A DNA stretch of 64,000 bases, taken from NCBI GenBank assembly GCA_964030785.1, contig OZ034968.1, positions 43,029,186 through 43,093,185 on the forward strand, read 5' to 3'. Below the pieces are notes generated by a model that was given only the letters and a program-made list of their open reading frames with translations, was not told the DNA's origin and made no database searches. The position numbers and the translations under genes are program-made. Each line of letters starts with the position of its first letter. The first letter of the stretch is position 1. The DNA comes from Siderastrea siderea. Taxonomy: Eukaryota > Cnidaria > Anthozoa > Scleractinia > Rhizangiidae. This document shows, in pieces, positions 61,049 to 64,000 of this stretch.

Positions 61049-64000
61049 ACAGTATATCAATTGTGTATCTGTCGTTTTCTTTCTGAGGGGGGGAGGGGTG
61101 GTACGTGAAAGCTCTATTGGAAAGTAAAGGACGGCTATGCAGGCTAGTTACGGCCTTCAAAACATTGAAATAGCATCATACTCAGGTTTGGAGGCAAATA
61201 ACATGGAGCACAATACTCAAATTTTACTTGCCAAACACATTACAATTCAACGTGCATTCATTCAATCAATTGATGGACATCTGTCAGTTCCTGGTCTGTT
61301 TCCGTGGTTTCAGTCACATGATCACGGAACCGCATGGTGAAGAAGTTGTTCTCAGGTCAGGACTGTCTCTGCCGTAAAATCAGTTTCGTCAAACAGTACT
61401 GATATGTAAACCGGGTTAAAGATTTAAAAAAAGGAAGGCATCAAATATCAAAGTGTTGTTCGCAGGTAAGACTTAACCGGTAGTTAAAATATACCACGCC
61501 ATGGTCTGTCTTTGGTTTAAGGCTTCAGCATAAGCTTGAATTACTGCACACTAAGGGAAATCCTCACCCAAAAATGTAAGCTTAATGTAAGACTTAAGCT
61601 TAAAAATTGGATTTTGCTAGGAATGAAAAGAGGTCCCTGAACTTGTTTTATTACGGGCCCACCATAGCCCTGGCTATCAGCTTTTGATTTTTTCAATAAA
61701 AGAATCCAGGCGCGTTTTTCTCAAAACTCCCAAAGACATTTCGCGCCCGAAAGCAATTTTTGAAACTCGCTTTCTTTCCAGTTTTTTTCTACCCAAATAC
61801 CAGTGCAGCGTAATTTGTTCACTTAAGACATTTTGCTTTGCTTTCATAACGAACAAATATCGAATCTTTGCTGGTAAACGCTTGCACATGAAATAACTTT
61901 TCTCACCCGAAAAATTTTCGGGCGTATTTTTCGGGCGTCATAAGAAATACACGTCAAGTCTGTACTGAAAGGTGCTAAAAAAGATCAAACTTGACATTTC
62001 TTTCCGAGTAAGTTAATGTTTCTCTTTTATTCTCGCATAAACCGTGATTTTTAATTCAGATTAAGTCTAAATTTTCTTTTTGCTCGAACCTACTTTTCAT
62101 ACTCGCGTAAATGGTCTTTCTAGGTCACTTTACACATTTAAAACTTGTGTGACACAGGACTTCGCCAACTTCGCAATCGGTGAATGAGTTTCAGCGAAAA
62201 AAGACAATTACTTTCATTAATGACAAAGCAGAGTCATATCAATCTTATTTTCACCCAACTTTCAACTTTTTATAATAATGGCGACAAAAATCAAATCTCA
62301 GATATTTAATAAATATTTAATTGCAAAAACAACTGCTCATTACAGTTCGATAATAGAAAAAATGAGAGGGGGGTCATTGAGCTCGTTTTTAGTACTACCA
62401 ATTAAAGTTAAAATTAAGGGCGTCTTGACTAGGTTACATTGTACTGTTACCATGACAACAAGTTATAGGACAATAACTTGTTAATGGACATTTTTTTGAT
62501 ACCATAATTGTAGCATTAACTAATTAAAATTTTAGTATTGTTCTTAGGAAGTATCAGAGGTTTCAAAATGTTTTGAAGAAGGCATCAGCAAATGGAAGAG
62601 TTAAAAGGCGGCTGTGACAAGTTAGGCTAGGTTGTTCTAAGCTTATTGCTATGACCAGAGTATCCAGCAACAGAAAATCAAGTAGCAAGCGGAACTCCAG
62701 TGGTCGCCAGCTTTTCTTGAAACCCCTGAAGTATAGGAGCCCGTTTACATTGTGGAAGATCCTACAGTAATTTTTATTAATAATAAGTAGTAGTAATTGG
62801 ACCGAGTGGAGTACATTTCAGGGAGTAATCTGGCAAGTTATTTCAAAATCGGTTAAGGGCGCAGCACAAGGCTGATTTGAAATTACAAGCACAATAACTC
62901 CCTGAATTGTATGACACAACAGGACTGCCATTAAGTTTTTTAGCAGCCGTAACACTGAAGTTATCACCCATAGCATTTCGCTCCGTATGCAAATGTAATG
63001 TACATGTAACACCATTCCATGTCTTCACCCATAACATTGAGTGAACTCAGCTGTAACAGGTGTTACGGGTTACAGCCCTTAATGACAGCCCTGCACAAGG
63101 TCCAATTATTTATTAATCGTACAACACAATTTGAGGTTTGGAAGCCCTTGAAAACCTCTTTTGTGTGAAAAAACGCAAAGTATAATCAATCAGGTTTTCA
63201 AACAGAATTAAAAAGCAAGAAAGTACCCATCCAAGTGCAAGTGATTGATACGCAAAAGGCATAGGTATCCAAATTCAAATTGGATACCCGTAATTGTAGA
63301 CCCACATGATTGCGCACCAATTACCCATCAAATAGGCACGGGATAGATATAAACACATAATAATTTATAATTTACAATTCTAAATGTGTTGCAATGTTCC
63401 TTAGGATGCAATTTCACTGAAGCCAATGGAGGTTTCGGAATCAAAACGCTCTTTGCCTCAGGTACATGTAATTGTAAATAACAAATAGTACAAAATAACA
63501 TCTAGACTTATACCCGTGTTGTTTGCTTCAATGCTATTTTGTATCCAACAGTAAAACAACAAAGCAATACCAAAGGATTTCCACTACATTTTGTGCTGTG
63601 ACTGGAACTCTTCTCCACAAAAAAACTCCACAACAAATTACAGATAAACATGGCGAGCAACTTGCCTTCATGTATCTCTGTTCATGTAAGAACACACGAA
63701 ACAAGTCCTGGTCTTGCTGCTCTCTGATTGGGCAGAAAAAAAGACAAAGATTTTGTAACCAATCAGAAGCCAGAATGAATCTGTTTGGAACTGAATCCAA
63801 AAAGTCTGTCCCCAGAGGCTCATTTGCTCATTCTTGGCTTTTCTTTGCATTATTTTATTATTTTTTTTGCCCCAGATTTAACTTTCCCCTGCCCCGACTA
63901 ACTGCCCCTGGGTCTCCAAGGATGCCATCTATTCAGTGGTTTCATTTTTTTTTGGGGGGGGGGGGGGTCACTGATGTTAGACTAAAATTTGCAAATAAAT
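61049..64000. other. Intergenic DNA, no gene seen
   Basis: AT-rich throughout. Two weak inverted pieces around cagggagtaat / aactccctgaat occur at 62,819-62,910. A run of about 16 G at 63,952-63,967 follows a T run. No frame has protein-like content. Confidence 0.4.

Noticed and set aside
61000..64000. Several 60-90 codon frames
   Set aside because: No protein-like composition, start context or similarity among them; the length is expected by chance in AT-rich DNA.

Overview
The window suggests a marine invertebrate genome, most likely a cnidarian and probably a stony coral or other anthozoan. It joins two very different kinds of DNA. Bases 1 to about 16,497 are a compact, gene-dense, GC-richer block: the right-hand part of an endogenous large DNA virus/transposon of the Maverick-Polinton (adintovirus) type. 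The rest (about 16,498-64,000) is AT-rich, gene-poor host DNA full of repeats. The host assignment is inference from the small intronless rhodopsin-type GPCR cluster, the CR1-like LINEs, the many short DNA transposons and the Polinton itself.

Viral block. Minus-strand genes from about 12,408 down to 803 encode virion and mobility functions: zinc-finger protein, small hypothetical protein, chromodomain DDE integrase, two paralogous FYVTL-type capsid-associated proteins, three small basic core-like proteins, double jelly-roll major capsid protein, adenain-like cysteine protease, a tRNA-like Pol III unit, the packaging ATPase (frameshifted), a Gly/Arg-rich protein, a two-helix membrane protein, four further small morphogenesis proteins, and a parvovirus VP1-like phospholipase A2 protein. 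Plus-strand genes lie at both ends: a basic-repeat/acidic-tail protein open at the left window edge, and an accessory region (about 12,577-15,467) with an ATG-less ORF, a SLOG-domain (nucleotide-signal type) protein, two paralogous small proteins and a RING-finger protein. A third FYVTL-family member, degenerate, lies at 15,501-16,110. The right end carries clustered ETS and CRE sites. Most genes start 26-40 nt behind a TATAAAAAG-like box. No DNA polymerase B is in the window; it is presumably to the left. The right junction can be placed at about 16,497/16,498 because the host sequence there is present uninterrupted in two other copies (19,581 and 29,391).

Host block. 16,498-31,430 is a GPCR segmental-duplication cluster: one intact receptor (28,261-29,181), three broken copies, and duplicated 3' flanks, one of which was the integration target. 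31,840-32,540 is a LINE 3' remnant. 33,424-38,394 is a large two-exon gene or mobile-element gene broken by several frameshifts and stops, ending in BRCT-like and HMG-box-like segments. 38,400-45,270 holds dispersed short transposons. 45,270-49,940 is an ~83-bp minisatellite interrupted by several short DNA transposons, three of them bounded by exact target duplications. 50,567-55,940 is an 88-bp satellite that contains a CR1-type LINE fragment lacking its reverse transcriptase and a ~212-bp short transposon amplified with the array. 56,058-57,723 is a Tc1/mariner-type non-autonomous element rich in TCTCGCGAGA palindromes. 57,724-64,000 shows only two further foldback elements and no convincing gene.

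How the viral genes fit together: capsid, ATPase, protease and PLA2 make and mature a virion. The repeated [QM]-x-G-G motif in the small basic proteins looks like the protease processing site. The integrase inserts the genome, and the SLOG, RING and acidic proteins look like host-interaction or regulatory factors. The ATPase, third FYVTL copy and RING tail show frame breaks, so this copy looks recently inactivated.
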